A stretch of 64,000 bases of DNA from the NCBI RefSeq assembly GCF_014256275.1, contig NZ_JACCFE010000003.1:62001-126000 (forward strand). The letters are read 5' to 3'. Numbering within the stretch: position 1 is the stretch's first letter; each line of letters starts with the position of its first letter. Made by a program: the position numbers and the translations under genes. The DNA comes from Rhodococcus sp. 4CII (GTDB lineage: Bacteria > Actinomycetota > Actinomycetes > Mycobacteriales > Mycobacteriaceae). The notes under the pieces are model-generated. The model was given only the letters and a program-made list of their open reading frames with translations. It searched no databases and had not been told where the DNA came from. This document shows positions 52,619-60,927 of the stretch, in pieces.

Positions 52619-53956
52619 GTGCGTTTCAAAGATGAGCACCCAGAACTGTTTCGTCAGCTACATCCCACCCGCAATACTGGGGTCGATCTTGATGCGATCA
52701 CGAACTCTTCACACGAGATGCTGTGGTGGCGTTGTCCCGTCGGTCACGAATGGCGAGATACACCGCTGCAACGGCGATCGCACGCGAGGTGGAAGAAGGG
52801 GGATCTCACCGCCTGCCTGTACTGCGTAGCTCCCGGCTGCATCGTTCACAGTTGCGGTCACCGCAGGCTACGGCCCAGCGAGTCCACCTTCCGTGTGCTC
52901 GCCCACCCGTGCGACAAGTGCGAGATCACAGAGCACACACGCCTGATCCTCGACGCGGTTGACGATTCGACCGCCGCGGCGGTCCGCCTCCTCGATGACA
53001 GCCCCCTTTACACCCTGTTCTGTGGCAAAGCGACCGACACAGTCGAGTGGTGGGATGAGATCTTTCCGCTGGTGGAGGCATACTTCGTGCGGATGGTCAG
53101 CGTGTACGTCGCGATCGCGACCGTCGAGCATCGTCCCACGCCCAGCTACCCGACATCGAGTCTGCTCGGCGCGTGCATGCTGCGCATCCTCGACGCACTG
53201 CCGCAGAACTGCCGGGAGGAGATGCACTCGGTCGTGCCGGAAGATGCCGGGCACTTTCGGGACGGGTATCTTCCCGGCTGGCATGCCAGCGAGATCGGAT
53301 GGGCGCTGAAGAAGCTCGGCTTCGACATTTTCGACGCATCCCTACACGACGATATTGAGCGGCGCGTGCAATTCTGCGAGCAACAACGCTTCACCGCGAC
53401 CGGTGAACTGCCCCCGGTCAACCTCGCAGACAGGCACTATCCCGCCTTCACCCACCTTCCCCGGGACCGCGAGAGCGGAGCGCTGTCGGAACTGGGCCGA
53501 TTCCGGCCGAAGCAGCTCCCACCGCGGATCACGGCACTGCGGGTCACGCTCGGCGACTCCGCACCCGCCGACACCGACGACCCCCTCGGCCGAACTCACA
53601 TCGGTTACGCCCCGGATCTCACGCCACAGGAACTGTGGGAGCGGGGACGCGGAGTGTGGAAGTTCCGCGCGGATCACGTCGCCGCCTCGACGATCGTCCT
53701 CATCGTGCACGACAAGACGATTGTCCTGGTCGCCTCGATCACCGGACTGACCCTGCACCGCGGCGGTCTCGCCATTCTCGGGGAGCCGCTGACCGATCAT
53801 CCCCTGACCGGTAAACCGGACCCACTGCATACACCGAATCCCCTTGCGCACGGCGTCATCAATGGTGAGGTCGAACGCAATGGGTGGGAGCCCGACCCTC
53901 AACGCATCCGCGCGTTACCGCGGCGGCTCTCACCACTACCGCGAACGGCGTCGTAG
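52619..53956 (+). CDS. Treble-clef zinc-finger protein of unknown function
   Basis: A 445-residue protein. The first 60 residues (DEHPELFRQLHPTRNTGVDL then MLWWRCPVGHEWRDTPLQRR) are the probable zinc-ribbon domain of the DUF4379 type, with further cysteines in CLYC and CGH; such domains occur in nucleases and DNA-binding proteins. The middle is helical and unknown. The C-terminal part (LWERGRGVWKFRADHVAAST; IVLIVHDKTIVLVASITGL) looks like a small beta domain. The GTG at 52619 follows GAGGGGG closely; a TTG at 52607 is an alternative. No catalytic motif was found. Its 3' end overlaps an opposite gene by 58 bases. Confidence 0.6.
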   Translation: MRFKDEHPELFRQLHPTRNTGVDLDAITNSSHEMLWWRCPVGHEWRDTPLQRRSHARWKKGDLTACLYCVAPGCIVHSCGHRRLRPSESTFRVLAHPCDKCEITEHTRLILDAVDDSTAAAVRLLDDSPLYTLFCGKATDTVEWWDEIFPLVEAYFVRMVSVYVAIATVEHRPTPSYPTSSLLGACMLRILDALPQNCREEMHSVVPEDAGHFRDGYLPGWHASEIGWALKKLGFDIFDASLHDDIERRVQFCEQQRFTATGELPPVNLADRHYPAFTHLPRDRESGALSELGRFRPKQLPPRITALRVTLGDSAPADTDDPLGRTHIGYAPDLTPQELWERGRGVWKFRADHVAASTIVLIVHDKTIVLVASITGLTLHRGGLAILGEPLTDHPLTGKPDPLHTPNPLAHGVINGEVERNGWEPDPQRIRALPRRLSPLPRTAS

Positions 53957-54156
53957 TGGCGACCAACGGCTACATGGTCAGCGACCGACATCGGGTGCAG
54001 TCGAACCGAGGAACTGCCGAGCTCGTGCGTTTCTTGCCTGAGAATCCCCAACTCCCACAGCTGCTCCACCGTACGCACCAGCCAGGCGGTCACTACCGGC
54101 GGAAACGGGGACCACATGCTCCAGCTATCCCCCACCAGATGAACGAAATGGTCCAT
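53899..54156 (-). CDS. Small protein of unknown function (85 aa)
   Basis: The ATG at 54156 has AAAGGAGAG at ideal distance, which supports translation. The product (MDHFVHLVGDSWSMWSPFPP; LVRTVEQLWELGILRQETHE) is rich in Trp, with a basic tail. It overlaps the end of the treble-clef gene on the other strand. Just upstream is a duplicate of the VOC gene start, so its promoter region may have been copied from there. Confidence 0.5.
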   Translation of the reverse strand: MDHFVHLVGDSWSMWSPFPPVVTAWLVRTVEQLWELGILRQETHELGSSSVRLHPMSVADHVAVGRHYDAVRGSGESRRGNARMR

Positions 54157-54184
54157 CTCACTCTCCTTTCGGGCGAAGCCCCCG

Positions 54185-54247
54185 ACTGCGTGTACGCCGG
54201 GCTGGGCTTCATGGATGGTCATTCTCCCCAGTGGGCCCGGCGTTCAT
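54185..54247. repeat. Copy 2 of the VOC gene 5' end
   Basis: Matches 52381-52440, including the ATG and first codons (MKPSP here, MKPSR in the gene). The VOC gene itself does not follow; instead the 85-residue gene begins 30-40 bases downstream. Confidence 0.55.
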
Positions 54248-54392
54248 CACTTTGACCATCGACCCTCGGTCCGTACCTGGCTGCGGATAGCCGATCGAGG
54301 TGAAGCGGTGGGTGGGGTGATGTTCGGCGCCGCGGCACGATGATGCGCGATAGTGGCAGGGGTTCGGGCCGCTCGATGAAGGAGGTCTTCTG

Positions 54393-55154
54393 GTGTCACT
54401 GTCGCTGGCCGCGTTGGCGGACCTGGCCGAGGAGCAGGGCCGTAGCACCGTTGATCTGTTGTCGCCGCGGGTGCGGTTCCAGAGCGTGGGTCACAGTGAT
54501 CTCGATGCGTGCCTGGACTGGTTCGCCGAACTGATCATGACGGTAGACATCGACGACGCCGACGACGTGATCGTCGGCTCACTCGACTTCACGGTGATCC
54601 GCCTCGGCACCGAGGACCCGATCGCCCTGTGCCTGGACCAGTTCGATGGCGATCACGAGATGCTGGCTGGGTTGTTCGACGGCAATCAACTCGCCGAACA
54701 GGTCGAGGAACAGTACGAGACCCTGACCGTCGTCACCGAGGCAGTCCTGATCCCGAACATCACATTCGTCACCGAACCGCTGCGGGGCCACGATCTGGGG
54801 GCGTGGCTGGTGTCGGAGACGATTCATCGGATGCTGCCCACCGGGCTCGTGCTGATGTGGCCCTACCCGGTGCTCTGCACCGGGTCCGCCGCCGGCTCCG
54901 ACCCAGAGGCTGATCCGGACGCGGATCCGGTGCACATCGCCGCGCTCGACAGCGCCATCGGCCGGCTCTCGGACCACTTCGAGCGGTGTGGGCTGACCCC
55001 GGTCGAATCGGCGCCGTGGGCGCTGGGCATGTCGACCACCTTCGAGGCGCTGGCAGTGGCACGGTCGCGACTCAGTGCGGTCCGCCGCACCACGGTGTCG
55101 CTGTCACTCGATCAGCTCCGGGCCGCTTCCCCGCCACCGGCACCGGACGAGTAA
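54393..55154 (+). CDS. Protein of unknown function, possibly GNAT-like
   Basis: A 253-residue acidic protein (VDIDDADDVIVGSLDFTVIR; HEMLAGLFDGNQLAEQVEEQ; LRGHDLGAWLVSETIHRMLP). The last block resembles the acetyl-CoA loop region of N-acetyltransferases, but the family is not certain. The GTG start has AGGAGG at the right distance. The next gene is 44 bases downstream in the same direction. Confidence 0.6.
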   Translation: MSLSLAALADLAEEQGRSTVDLLSPRVRFQSVGHSDLDACLDWFAELIMTVDIDDADDVIVGSLDFTVIRLGTEDPIALCLDQFDGDHEMLAGLFDGNQLAEQVEEQYETLTVVTEAVLIPNITFVTEPLRGHDLGAWLVSETIHRMLPTGLVLMWPYPVLCTGSAAGSDPEADPDADPVHIAALDSAIGRLSDHFERCGLTPVESAPWALGMSTTFEALAVARSRLSAVRRTTVSLSLDQLRAASPPPAPDE

Positions 55155-55197
55155 CGGAAATCCCCGCCACCTCCGCCCGACACAGAGGAGAACACCG

Positions 55198-55659
55198 ATG
55201 CGCACCTTCGTCCATCTGGTCCTGTTCGCGTGCGCCATTGCGGTCACGATCGGTGCCTTCCTTCCCGTCGCCTGGGGCATTGCGCCGGGCGACGTCGCGC
55301 TGATCGATCTGCGCGACGGCTTCCCCACCGCAGTCACCGTCGAGCAGATCGAAAATCAGGTCGTGACCTTCTACAAGTCGATGATGATTTTGCTGCTGGG
55401 AGCTGCGGTCTTGCTGCTGGTCGCCGCGCTGGTGGGGTCACGTGCGGCCGGGTGGCTGGGCGTGATCGTGGGGATCGGCACTCTCGCGGTCTTCGGGTGG
55501 CGGCTCAATGAGCGTGTCGGCGACTACCTCCGGGACAACTATGACATCGTGCTCACCGATCGGTGGGGGCTGTACCTCGCCGGCGGCGGCCTGATCATCG
55601 CCCTTCTTGCGCTGCTGGTTCCGAGGGAACGACTGACGGCGGCTGATTTACGCGTCTGA
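55198..55659 (+). CDS. Small membrane protein, four predicted segments
   Basis: A 153-residue protein with four hydrophobic stretches (VHLVLFACAIAVTIGAFLPV; MMILLLGAAVLLLVAALVG; WLGVIVGIGTLAVFGW; YLAGGGLIIALLALLV). The ATG at 55198 follows GAGGAG. No family recognised; the form is common for small actinobacterial envelope proteins. Confidence 0.6.
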   Translation: MRTFVHLVLFACAIAVTIGAFLPVAWGIAPGDVALIDLRDGFPTAVTVEQIENQVVTFYKSMMILLLGAAVLLLVAALVGSRAAGWLGVIVGIGTLAVFGWRLNERVGDYLRDNYDIVLTDRWGLYLAGGGLIIALLALLVPRERLTAADLRV

Positions 55660-55911
55660 TTCGAGGCGGTCGGTCGGTCGAGGTGGGTGGTGGATGCTGA
55701 ACCGCTTCGGAAGGTGATGTCGTCGGATGCTGCTAGGTTCATCGGTCAGAGCCGGTTGTTGCACGGCTGACCCCGAGCCGCCGTGATGCCCGCATCATCA
55801 TTTTCGGTGGCACCCGAGGGCAAGGTCCGCTGGATCTGCGACAGCCGATCCGTCATTGACCGTGGCGGCGGATGCGGGGCGTCGCCCGTGCGTAGTGATT
55901 GGACCGCCGCG

Positions 55912-56445
55912 ATGACGAAGAATTCCGCGAAGAAGAAGGCCGCCCGCACCTATCAGGCCACTCACCCCGGAACGACGTTCCCCGAGGCGCTCCGCGCGGT
56001 GGAACATCCCGCTTCCGACGCAGGCGATGCGACCGCTCCCGTGGCTGAGCAGCCCGCCCCTGCCCCGGCCGAGGACTGGCCGATCGGCCGGCTCGTCGAA
56101 ACGATCTGGGCGATGGACGCGGAGGCGAACGGCGGCGTCGACGCCCTGCGGCGGAATCGGCTCGCCGACTGGGTTGCCCGCGCCCGCGCCGTGCACCGGT
56201 GCGGGTGGACGGCCGCCGAACCCTGGTCGTCCGGCGAGCGGGAGGCCGCTGCCTGGATTCTGGACGATCACGACGCGATGGACAGGTTCGACACCACACC
56301 GGCAGAGATCGTCACCCGCCTCGGCTACGACATCCAAGCCCGCAGCCGCGGGGAAGCCGAGCACTACTTGAATACCGCCAAGGCCGCCTTCGCGGGCGAG
56401 CACGATCCCACCACCGGACTGGCCTCCGACCAGAACGGACCATGA
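55912..56445 (+). CDS. Protein of unknown function with a short N-terminal lysine/alanine motif
   Basis: A 177-residue protein beginning MTKNSAKKKAARTYQATHPG followed by TTFPEALRAV. Similar N-termini occur in many actinobacterial plasmid proteins of unknown role. The rest is acidic and helical (LVETIWAMDAEANGGVDALR; GEREAAAWILDDHDAMDRF). The frame is open from 55783, but the ATG at 55912 gives the familiar N-terminus. The ribosome binding site is weak. Confidence 0.55.
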   Translation: MTKNSAKKKAARTYQATHPGTTFPEALRAVEHPASDAGDATAPVAEQPAPAPAEDWPIGRLVETIWAMDAEANGGVDALRRNRLADWVARARAVHRCGWTAAEPWSSGEREAAAWILDDHDAMDRFDTTPAEIVTRLGYDIQARSRGEAEHYLNTAKAAFAGEHDPTTGLASDQNGP

Positions 56446-56495
56446 GTCATCCGAGACCAGCCGAACACCAACCGGGCTATCCCAGGCCGTCGGTC

Positions 56496-56801
56496 TTACG
56501 CGATCTGGAAGCGCTCGTCGCCGAGTTCGACTTCGACGCGCAGCGCGCCGCCGACGGCTTCGACATACCGGCGCAACGTGTCGATCTGCACACGCTCGAG
56601 GTCCCCGTGCTCGATGTTGGACACCCGGTTCTGCCCGACTCCGAGCCGCTCGGCCAGCTGCTTCTGTGTCATCGCCACCGATTCGCGCAGCTCCTGAAGT
56701 CGATACGCCCGCACCTCGTCGATCATGCGGGCCTTGTGCGCCTCGACCGCGCCGCGATCGACCGGACGCTCGGCGAGCAACTGCTCGAGACTCTTTGCCA
56801 T
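56496..56801 (-). CDS. HigA-like antitoxin, XRE-family HTH
   Basis: A 101-residue protein. After a helical N-terminus (EQLLAERPVDRGAVEAHKAR) comes an HTH (SVAMTQKQLAERLGVGQNRVSNIEHGDLER). It would bind and block the toxin encoded just upstream and repress the operon at the palindromic site 57173-57210. The ATG at 56801 has AGGTG upstream; a GTG at 56810 overlaps the toxin stop codon. The toxin-before-antitoxin order is typical of higBA. Confidence 0.85.
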   Translation of the reverse strand: MAKSLEQLLAERPVDRGAVEAHKARMIDEVRAYRLQELRESVAMTQKQLAERLGVGQNRVSNIEHGDLERVQIDTLRRYVEAVGGALRVEVELGDERFQIA

Positions 56802-56806
56802 CGTGT

Positions 56807-57164
56807 TCACCTACCTTCCAACTCGTCCAGACGGGCCGCGAAGCGGGCATCGGCGATCGGGATGTTGACCTTGTACCAGCTCTTCCACTGTCCGGCCTTG
56901 TTGCCGGCCACCAACAGGATCGCCTTCCGTTCCGGGTCGAACGCGAACAGCACCCGCAACTCCGAACGGCCACTCGACCCCGGCCGCAGCTCCTTCATGT
57001 TCTTGTGACGCGACGCCTTCACCGTGTCGACCAACGGTCGGCCGAGCTGCGGTCCACGCTCCGCGAGTAACTCCAGTGCGGCCACCACCTGCTCGTACGA
57101 CGACTGATCCAGCGCCAACAGCCACTCTTCGATCAGCCCCTACCTCTACGGTCCACTTCCCCAC
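56807..57164 (-). pseudogene. HigB/Gp49-like toxin gene, probably frameshifted near its start
   Basis: The main frame (stop at 56807) reads IEEWLLALDQSSYEQVVAAL, RGPQLGRPLVDTV, HKNMKELRPGSSGRSELRVL and FAFDPERKAILLVAGNKAGQ, a RelE/HigB-type mRNA interferase fold. The N-terminal strand (VGKWTVEV, from GTG 57164) is in a different frame; one extra G in GTAGGGGCT at about 57141 would explain it. As written, translation would need a TTG at 57118 or a frameshift. Either the toxin is inactive or the base is a sequence error. Confidence 0.6.
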
Positions 57165-57172
57165 CGCGCGAG

Positions 57173-57210
57173 ATTATCACACCTAGATGATATCACTTTT
57201 GAGTGATAAT
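57173..57210. promoter_or_regulatory. Inverted repeats before the toxin-antitoxin genes
   Basis: ATTATCAC at 57173-57180 and GTGATAAT at 57203-57210 are inverted, and TATCACT/AGTGATA (57191-57208) form an inner repeat. This AT-rich block lies just before the toxin start and is the likely promoter and HigA operator. Confidence 0.65.
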
Positions 57211-57402
57211 TGGCACGGCGGCTGGCGGGGAGTGTGGGTTGCCGGACGCGGTGCGACTGGGCGAAGTTCCGGGTCCGTCCCCGGTGAGGTCGGACAGTAA
57301 CGAATGAGGAGAGCGTGACGACGGCATCGGTGACCCCTCGCCCGCGCCGCCGAGCGTGTCCGCGAGCGAACCGAATGAGGGTCCTCACGAGAGGACAGAT
57401 CC

Positions 57403-57831
57403 ATGCGACGCCGTACCTCGCACGCCCTACCCGGACGCCGGACGTCGATCACCACTGTCCTGGTCGGACTGGGTGCCCTCTTCCTCAGCGCCGCACCGGT
57501 CGCGAGCGCAGCGCCCGCGGACACCGCCCTTCCGGTGCCAGTAGTCGGGATCACCACGCTCCCCACGGGATTCCCCAGCCTCGTCTACACGCAGGTGACG
57601 GTGCGCACCGACCCGGAGAGGCGGGGTATCACCGAGTTCGTCGGCTACTGCTCCTGCACCGTGCACTGGCGCAACATGTCGACCGGAGTGGGAGGAACCG
57701 TGGTCCCGGCGGTCAAGCCGACACCCGTCGTCACCGGCTCGGGAACCCTGGTTGCCGCCATGACGGTCGACGGCCGGTCCGGCGTTGCCGTCACGGCACT
57801 GCCCGGCGCGGGCACCTGGAATGTCCCGTGA
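57403..57831 (+). CDS. Secreted protein of unknown function
   Basis: A 142-residue protein. The N-terminus is a classical signal peptide: arginines, a hydrophobic core (TTVLVGLGALFLSAAPVASA) and an Ala-x-Ala cleavage site near residue 37. The mature part is rich in Val, Thr and Pro, with two close cysteines (GYCSCTVHW). The ATG at 57403 has GAGAGGA upstream. No family recognised. Confidence 0.65.
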   Translation: MRRRTSHALPGRRTSITTVLVGLGALFLSAAPVASAAPADTALPVPVVGITTLPTGFPSLVYTQVTVRTDPERRGITEFVGYCSCTVHWRNMSTGVGGTVVPAVKPTPVVTGSGTLVAAMTVDGRSGVAVTALPGAGTWNVP

Positions 57832-57875
57832 GATAGCGGATTTAAGTAGTAGACCAGCCCCACGGCGATCAGGGG

Positions 57876-58178
57876 TCACCAGATGGCGAGCTGACCGGTT
57901 TCCTGCCGGCGCGATGCTGCCGGGGTGGTGTCCCACCGCTTGCGGGACTGGTGGGCGGTCAGGCTGGTGGCTTCGCCGATCTCTGCCCACCCGGCGCCGG
58001 CTGCACGGGCGCGAGCAATGTCCTCGGCGAGGTCGAAATGCGCCTGGTGCGCGATCGCGATCCGCACCAGCAACCGTTCCTTCACCGAGTTCGCGGCGGT
58101 GCTCCGGTGCGCGTACCAGGCCCTCGAACCCGGCGTGGGAGCGGCCATCACCCGGTCCGCCAGGCGTTCGAGCAGCAT
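57876..58178 (-). CDS. Conserved small protein of unknown function
   Basis: A 100-residue helical protein (MLLERLADRVMAAPTPGSRA; NSVKERLLVRIAIAHQAHFD; ARAAGAGWAEIGEATSLTAH) with an HTH-like end (WAEIGEATSLTAHQSRKRWD). The frame is open further upstream, but the sequence there looks like noise. The ATG at 58178 has AGAAGG upstream. Confidence 0.55.
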   Translation of the reverse strand: MLLERLADRVMAAPTPGSRAWYAHRSTAANSVKERLLVRIAIAHQAHFDLAEDIARARAAGAGWAEIGEATSLTAHQSRKRWDTTPAASRRQETGQLAIW

Positions 58179-58416
58179 GTCCGCCTTCTGCGTCAGCAGT
58201 TCTCCGCCGCGTCGGCAATCGCCGCATTCGACACTGCGCTCTCGCCCATACCGCGCAGCGTAGCGACGGGGTACGACACATCCTCCGATGCCGACGAAGC
58301 CGCGCCACCCACTGCGCCCGCGCCACACGGCGCCGGTTGCCCCAAGTTCCCGTGGTCGGATCGGGGCGCTGAGCCCAGTACTGTCGTCTGGTCCGTACCG
58401 GCGAAGGAGTGAATCT

Positions 58417-58764
58417 GTGGCACGCAAGGTCGTAGTGGAGATGGTCGACGACATCGACGGCACCGTGTTCGGTGACGACGGCGAGAGCATCCACTATGCC
58501 GTCGAGGGCGTCGAGTACGTGATCGATCTCAAGGACGAGCACGCAAAGGAACTCCGGGAGACCTTCGAGTACTACATTGCCCACTCCACCCGAGTCGGGG
58601 GCCGCAAACACCGCTCGGACCGGCAGGTAAACCCCGCTACCGTGAGGCGGTCGTCGGGTGAGACCCAGAAGATCCGAGCGTGGGCGATCGAGCAGGGCTA
58701 CGAGATCTCCTCCCGGGGCCGCATCCCCACAGAGATCGAGCAGGCCTTCCACGACGCCCACTGA
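58417..58764 (+). CDS. lsr2: Lsr2-family nucleoid-associated protein
   Basis: A 115-residue Lsr2. The N-terminal dimerisation part starts ARKVVVEMVDDIDGT, and the C-terminal DNA-binding part is IRAWAIEQGYEISSRGRIPT with the AT-hook-like RGR. It binds AT-rich DNA and silences acquired genes in actinobacteria. The GTG at 58417 follows GAAGGAG. A copy on an accessory element may silence the element's own genes or modify the host Lsr2 network. Confidence 0.93.
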   Translation: MARKVVVEMVDDIDGTVFGDDGESIHYAVEGVEYVIDLKDEHAKELRETFEYYIAHSTRVGGRKHRSDRQVNPATVRRSSGETQKIRAWAIEQGYEISSRGRIPTEIEQAFHDAH

Positions 58765-59098
58765 CCTCCTGTGACCGGTGCAGACCGTGCACTGCCCGGC
58801 GGCCCCCTGGCTGGGGAATACCACCCGATGGTCCACTGTTGAAGACGCTGACGGTGGCGCATACCCCGTGTACCACACCAGAACAGTCGTTGCGAGCGAC
58901 CACTTGCCGAGAGGCGATATGGCGTCACTGTCACCCCCCGACCGGGTAAGACCTGCACTGCGCAGCGTTCCCGGGCGAAGGGGATGAGGAGCCGCTGACA
59001 CCGGGGAAGGTGCCGGCGGCATTCCTCTGCCCTGGTGACCATGGGAGAGGCGAGAGATATGGGCATGCACCCCCGTGAGCGGCACGCGAGAGCCCCCG
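58765..59098. other. Intergenic region, no gene seen
   Basis: About 330 bases after lsr2. No gene is supported. Short G/C hairpins near 59084-59102 (CCCCCGT-CAGGGGG) could end transcription. Confidence 0.3.
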
Positions 59099-59704
59099 TC
59101 AGGGGGACCTGACCTGTTCGGCTGGCGGGGGCCTCTGCACCGGTGACTTCGAGGATGCGAAGGACCGGTGGTCGAGGCGGTGCGTAGGCGGTCGATGCCT
59201 TGTGCTGGGACCGGTGTTCGACCTCCCGCGGGCGGGGTGCTCGGGGTTCGCCGCGCCGCGTCGACGCAGAGACAGGTGCGGGAGGTGGCAGCGGGCGAAC
59301 CCCGTCAACTGATGCCCTCGTCGTGGTTCCTTCCTCCTCCCTCGGCTCCTGTCTGACACGGAAAGTATTCGTGCGGTTGTGGTTTCACGCTTTGGGGGGG
59401 GTGATCGCTGCGTGGCCCGGATCTCCGGGGCCACCGGCGTCGACACCGTCCATCGCCCCGACACGGGAGGGGGCGGGTGCCGGCGTCCGGCCGCGGTGGT
59501 GACCACCCGGGCGAGCAGGGCCACCGCCCGCGGCGTGAGCGCGTCGGCGAGGATGCGGTCCGCATCGGCCATGAGCAGTGCGTAGTCGAGCTCGTGCCAC
59601 GGCCACACCACCTCGCGTGGGCACTCCGGTGCCGGGATGGGGTCCGCCTCCGCGGCCCTGTCTTCTGCGGCTCCGTGATCTGCGAGGATGTTCGCCGGTG
59701 TCAT
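59099..59704 (-). CDS. Hypothetical protein, C-terminal part doubtful
   Basis: The ATG at 59704 has GGGGTG upstream. The first 90 residues look like real coding sequence (PREVVWPWHELDYALLMADA; DALTPRAVALLARVVTTAAG). After the run of eight C (minus strand) at about 59391-59398, the frame becomes low-complexity and arginine-rich, so the true protein may end near there in another frame. It lies 75 bases downstream of the Hsp20 gene in the same direction and may be co-transcribed. No family recognised. Confidence 0.4.
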   Translation of the reverse strand: MTPANILADHGAAEDRAAEADPIPAPECPREVVWPWHELDYALLMADADRILADALTPRAVALLARVVTTAAGRRHPPPPVSGRWTVSTPVAPEIRATQRSPPPKRETTTARILSVSDRSRGRRKEPRRGHQLTGFARCHLPHLSLRRRGAANPEHPARGRSNTGPSTRHRPPTHRLDHRSFASSKSPVQRPPPAEQVRSP

Positions 59705-59778
59705 GGTCTTTCACCCCCTCCCGACCCCTCCGGGGTCGGTGCGCTGTCGACGATCCGACTGGGCACCCCCTTTTTCGG

Positions 59779-60204
59779 TCAGGCGCTGACGGCCTTCTGC
59801 TCGGTGTGGCCGTTGCTGCTGATTTCGATCTTGCGGGGCTTGGCCCTCTCCGCGACCGGGATCGTCACCCGCAGCACCCCGGCGTCGTAGCTCGCCTCGA
59901 TCCTGTCCGTGTCGAGGTTCTCACCCAGGAACAACTGCCGGTTGAACACCCCCCGCGGACGCTCGGCCGCGACCATCGACCGGTTCTCGTCCAGCGCGGA
60001 CCGTTCGGCACGCACCGTCAGGGTGTTCTTCTCCACGTCCAGATCCAGCGAGTCCGCGTTCACGCCGGGCAGATCGAGCTCCACCACGAACCGGTCGCCC
60101 TCACGCCAGGCGTCCATCGGCATCACCGCCGGCCGGGCCGCGGTACCGAGGACCTGCTGCGTCAGACGGTCCAGGTCGCGGAACGGATCCGTGCGCATCA
60201 ACAT
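59779..60204 (-). CDS. Hsp20/alpha-crystallin family small heat-shock protein
   Basis: A 141-residue small chaperone. The alpha-crystallin domain runs from VMPMDAWREGDRFVVELDLP to GVLRVTIPVAE, and the C-terminal anchor is RKIEISS. It holds unfolding proteins in an ATP-independent way. The ATG at 60204 has GGAGGT upstream. It is divergent from the MerR-type regulator gene, with two operator-like repeats between. Confidence 0.95.
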   Translation of the reverse strand: MLMRTDPFRDLDRLTQQVLGTAARPAVMPMDAWREGDRFVVELDLPGVNADSLDLDVEKNTLTVRAERSALDENRSMVAAERPRGVFNRQLFLGENLDTDRIEASYDAGVLRVTIPVAERAKPRKIEISSNGHTEQKAVSA

Positions 60205-60244
60205 CGTGGCCACCTCCAGAAATCCTTTCACTCCACCAGTTAAT

Positions 60245-60295
60245 CTACGGCATGTGCTGTAGGTCTGGTATAGCATTTGCCGTAGACTATGGCAA
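60245..60295. promoter_or_regulatory. Two inverted repeats between the Hsp20 and MerR genes
   Basis: CTACGGCATGTGCTGTAG (60245-60262) and TTGCCGTAGACTATGGCAA (60277-60295) are imperfect palindromes that share CTACGGCA. They lie between the divergent genes and are the probable sites for the MerR/HspR-like protein. They do not match the standard HAIR element. Confidence 0.6.
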
Positions 60296-60330
60296 GAGGA
60301 TGTGTGAGATAATTCCGATCGGAGCAATGA

Positions 60331-60834
60331 ATGGCTGGAGAACCCGAGCGCGGTCCCGTGCACGACCCCGAATCGCCGTCGCTGCGAGGGGTTTACGGCA
60401 TCTCGGTGGCCGCCGAGCTCTCCGGTTTCGGGATCGCGGCGCTGCGTCTGTACGAGAACTACGGGTTGATCACCCCGGGCCGCACCGGCGGCGGCACCCG
60501 ACGATACAGCGACTTCGACCTGGCCCGGTTGCGGCGGATCGCCGAACTCATCGACGCCGGCGTCAACCTGGTCGGGATCGGCCGGGTGCTCGACCTCGAG
60601 CACCGCACCGGGGAACTCGAACGCGACAACCGCCGCCTGGCAGCCGACAACGCGCACCTGCGCGCCGAGCGGGGCCCGGCCCCCGCCGGAGTCGAGGACG
60701 ACGCCGACCGGGACCGGCCCGCAGGGTTTGCGCCGCCCCGGCAGACCCGACGGCGACCGGCCCCCGGGGAGCGTTCCCGTCTCCGAGACGGTCCCGCTTG
60801 CAGCCGCGGATCGGATGAACGAGAACACCACTGA
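60331..60834 (+). CDS. MerR-family regulator, HspR-like
   Basis: A 167-residue protein. The MerR HTH and wing are VYGISVAAELSGFGIAALRL then YENYGLITPGRTGGGTRRYS, followed by DLARLRRIAELIDAGVNLVG, which is very close to HspR. A short coiled coil and a charged disordered tail follow. HspR represses heat-shock genes with DnaK as co-repressor. Here the divergent Hsp20 gene is the likely target. Confidence 0.88.
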   Translation: MAGEPERGPVHDPESPSLRGVYGISVAAELSGFGIAALRLYENYGLITPGRTGGGTRRYSDFDLARLRRIAELIDAGVNLVGIGRVLDLEHRTGELERDNRRLAADNAHLRAERGPAPAGVEDDADRDRPAGFAPPRQTRRRPAPGERSRLRDGPACSRGSDEREHH

Positions 60835-60927
60835 CGCACCGCTCACCCCGCTCCCGGCCGTCGCCGCAGATGATGAGGCGATGTCGAATGCTGGTCGTTC
60901 TCCTCGGCGACGGTCAAAGGGCGACGG

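Noticed and set aside
55798..56973. 391-codon minus-strand frame
   Set aside because: Its composition is arginine- and glycine-rich, and it covers the toxin-antitoxin genes and the 55912 gene in the wrong frames; it is typical GC-driven noise.
57427..59085. 552-codon minus-strand frame over lsr2
   Set aside because: It lies opposite lsr2 and the secreted-protein gene and contains no domain; it is open only because of high GC.
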